From an uncultured Selenomonas sp. (lineage in GTDB: Bacteria > Bacillota > Negativicutes > Selenomonadales > Selenomonadaceae), in contig CALIBA010000093.1 in NCBI GenBank assembly GCA_938045435.1, positions 1 through 6,920 of the forward strand: a stretch of 6,920 nt of DNA, read 5' to 3'. The notes under the pieces were generated by a model. It saw only the letters and a program-made list of their open reading frames with translations, searched no databases and was not told the DNA's origin. The stretch's first letter is position 1. Each line of letters begins with the position of its first letter. A program made the translations under genes and the position numbers. This document shows positions 5,900-6,920 of the stretch, in pieces.

Positions 5900-6805
5900 A
5901 TGTCAGTTCTGATTGATAAAAACACCAAAGCCATCGTGCAGGGCATCACTGGAAAGGCCGCCATGTTCCACACGCGACAGATGCTCGACTTTGGCACGAA
6001 CATCGTCGGCGGCGTGACCCCCGGTAAGTCAGACCAGACCGTCTATGGCTTGCCTGTATTTAACACCGTTGTCGATGCCGTCGCCGCAACGGGTGCCACG
6101 GCCTCTGTCATCTACGTCCCCGCGCGGTTTGCTGCGGACTCCATCATGGAGGCAGTGGATGCGGGGCTTGACCTCGTCGTCTGCATCACGGAGCACATCC
6201 CCGTGCTGGATATGGTGAAGGTGCGCCGCTATATGCAGGGCAAAAAAACCCGCCTCGTCGGTCCCAACTGCCCCGGTCTTTTAACGCCAGGGCAGGCAAA
6301 GCTCGGCATCACCCCGGGCACTGTGAGCAAACCCGGTCACGTCGGGCTCGTCTCGCGTTCCGGCACCCTCACCTATGAGGCGGCGTTCCAGCTGACGAAT
6401 GCCGGCATCGGCCAGACGACGACGATCGGCATCGGCGGAGATCCCGTAAAAGACATCGACTTTATCGACGCGCTCAAACTCTTTCGTGATGACCCTGAGA
6501 CGTACGCCGTCCTCCTCATCGGTGAGATCGGCGGCACGGCAGAGGAAGAAGCCGCAAAGTGGATTCATGAGAATATGAAGGATAAGCCCGTCGGCGCCTT
6601 CATCTCCGGTCGTCAAGCGCCTCCCGGAAAGCGCATGGGACACGCGGGCGCCATCATCTCCGGCGGTACCGGCTCTGCTGCGGATAAGGTCGCGGCACTC
6701 AACGCCGTCGGCATTCCTGTCGCTGAGACCGTCGCACATATTGGTGAAATGATGGTAAAGCTCCTCAAGGAAAAGGGTCTCTACGAGAAGTGCCACACCT
6801 GCTGA
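5900..6805 (+). CDS. sucD: succinyl-CoA synthetase alpha subunit
   Basis: This CoA-binding and phosphohistidine subunit partners with the adjacent SucC. The protein is 301 residues, of family length. The N-terminal Rossmann-type CoA-binding domain begins with VQGITGKAAMFHT and GGVTPGK, followed by CITEHIP and LVGPNCPG. The ligase domain has VSRSGTLTYEA, GIGGDP and GEIGGTAEEEAA. The active-site segment GKRMGHAGAIISGG places the phosphohistidine at His248 (E. coli His246). The C-terminus ends in KGLYEKCHTC, much like the Bacillus enzyme. The ATG at 5900 is chosen because GGGGAGGG (5885-5892) lies 7 bases upstream and the product starts where the family starts. An in-frame start at 5858 inside sucC has no support. 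In an anaerobe the complex may run either way: ATP from succinyl-CoA, or succinyl-CoA for propionate formation or biosynthesis. Confidence 0.97.
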   Translation: MSVLIDKNTKAIVQGITGKAAMFHTRQMLDFGTNIVGGVTPGKSDQTVYGLPVFNTVVDAVAATGATASVIYVPARFAADSIMEAVDAGLDLVVCITEHIPVLDMVKVRRYMQGKKTRLVGPNCPGLLTPGQAKLGITPGTVSKPGHVGLVSRSGTLTYEAAFQLTNAGIGQTTTIGIGGDPVKDIDFIDALKLFRDDPETYAVLLIGEIGGTAEEEAAKWIHENMKDKPVGAFISGRQAPPGKRMGHAGAIISGGTGSAADKVAALNAVGIPVAETVAHIGEMMVKLLKEKGLYEKCHTC

Positions 6806-6869
6806 ACAGCGTCCCATCCGATAGAGAAAGAACTCATAGGGACTGCATGTGATACAGATAAAATGAACG

Positions 6870-6918
6870 GGACTGTTGCACGAAGGTAAATTTATCTTTG
6901 TGCAACAGTCCATCTTTT
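6870..6918 (+). terminator. intrinsic terminator after sucD
   Basis: Positions 6870-6911 fold into one continuous hairpin centred between 6890 and 6891: a 12-bp perfect outer stem (6870-6881 with 6900-6911), then an inner AT-rich stem with two G-U pairs (6882 with 6899, 6886 with 6895). A short T run, TCTTTT, follows at 6913-6918. The two wobble pairs would be C-A mismatches in RNA from the other strand, so the hairpin favours plus-strand transcripts. It lies 64 bases after the sucD stop. A dispersed repeat or element end cannot be excluded at the window edge. Confidence 0.8.
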
Positions 6919-6920
6919 CG

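Noticed and set aside
6281..6913. 210-codon minus-strand frame opposite sucD
   Set aside because: It begins inside the terminator hairpin and is antisense to sucD; a shadow frame.
1..6920. Novel defence, mobile or RNA-guided system
   Set aside because: All coding space is explained by a PRC-barrel protein and five familiar metabolic genes. No spacer-repeat array, recombinase, transposase, nuclease, reverse transcriptase or toxin-antitoxin pair was seen.

Overview
The window carries ordinary bacterial core metabolism on GC-rich DNA, with AT-rich intergenic promoters and strong GGAGG-type ribosome binding sites. HPr has both His15 and the Ser46 phosphorylation site typical of Firmicutes. SucD closely resembles the Bacillus type. 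Together with the high GC content this suggests a Firmicute of the Negativicutes (Selenomonas-like). That placement is inference from protein style and composition, not from a database search.

Layout. (1) Positions 1-595, minus strand: the first 198 residues of a protein with two PRC-barrel-like domains and an Ala/Pro-rich tail that runs off the left edge. (2) Positions 596-980: a divergent intergenic region holding a duplicated near-palindrome, a clear TATAAT promoter for the rightward operon and a possible leftward promoter. (3) Positions 981-3088: ptsH (HPr) and ptsI (Enzyme I), the general PTS phosphotransfer proteins, separated by a terminator-like hairpin that may set their ratio. (4) Positions 3089-4539: a short-leader module with a 69-residue single-[4Fe-4S] ferredoxin and an aldose 1-epimerase (galM-like) whose reading frames abut. 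(5) Positions 4540-6805: a promoter and sucC-sucD, both subunits of succinyl-CoA synthetase. (6) Positions 6870-6918: a long hairpin terminator closing the sucCD unit.

The genes link sugar entry (PEP-dependent HPr/EI phosphotransfer), sugar anomer interconversion (mutarotase) and a substrate-level phosphorylation step (succinyl-CoA/succinate), which fits a saccharolytic anaerobe making succinate or propionate. No sugar-specific PTS permease, HPr kinase or other TCA gene is in the window. I found no mobile element, CRISPR array, tRNA, rRNA or phage gene, and no evidence for a new multi-gene system. The points most worth a second look are non-coding: the phased repeat upstream of ptsH, the structured ptsH leader and the ptsH-ptsI hairpin. 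The ferredoxin-galM pairing and the open-ended PRC-barrel protein also merit checking.
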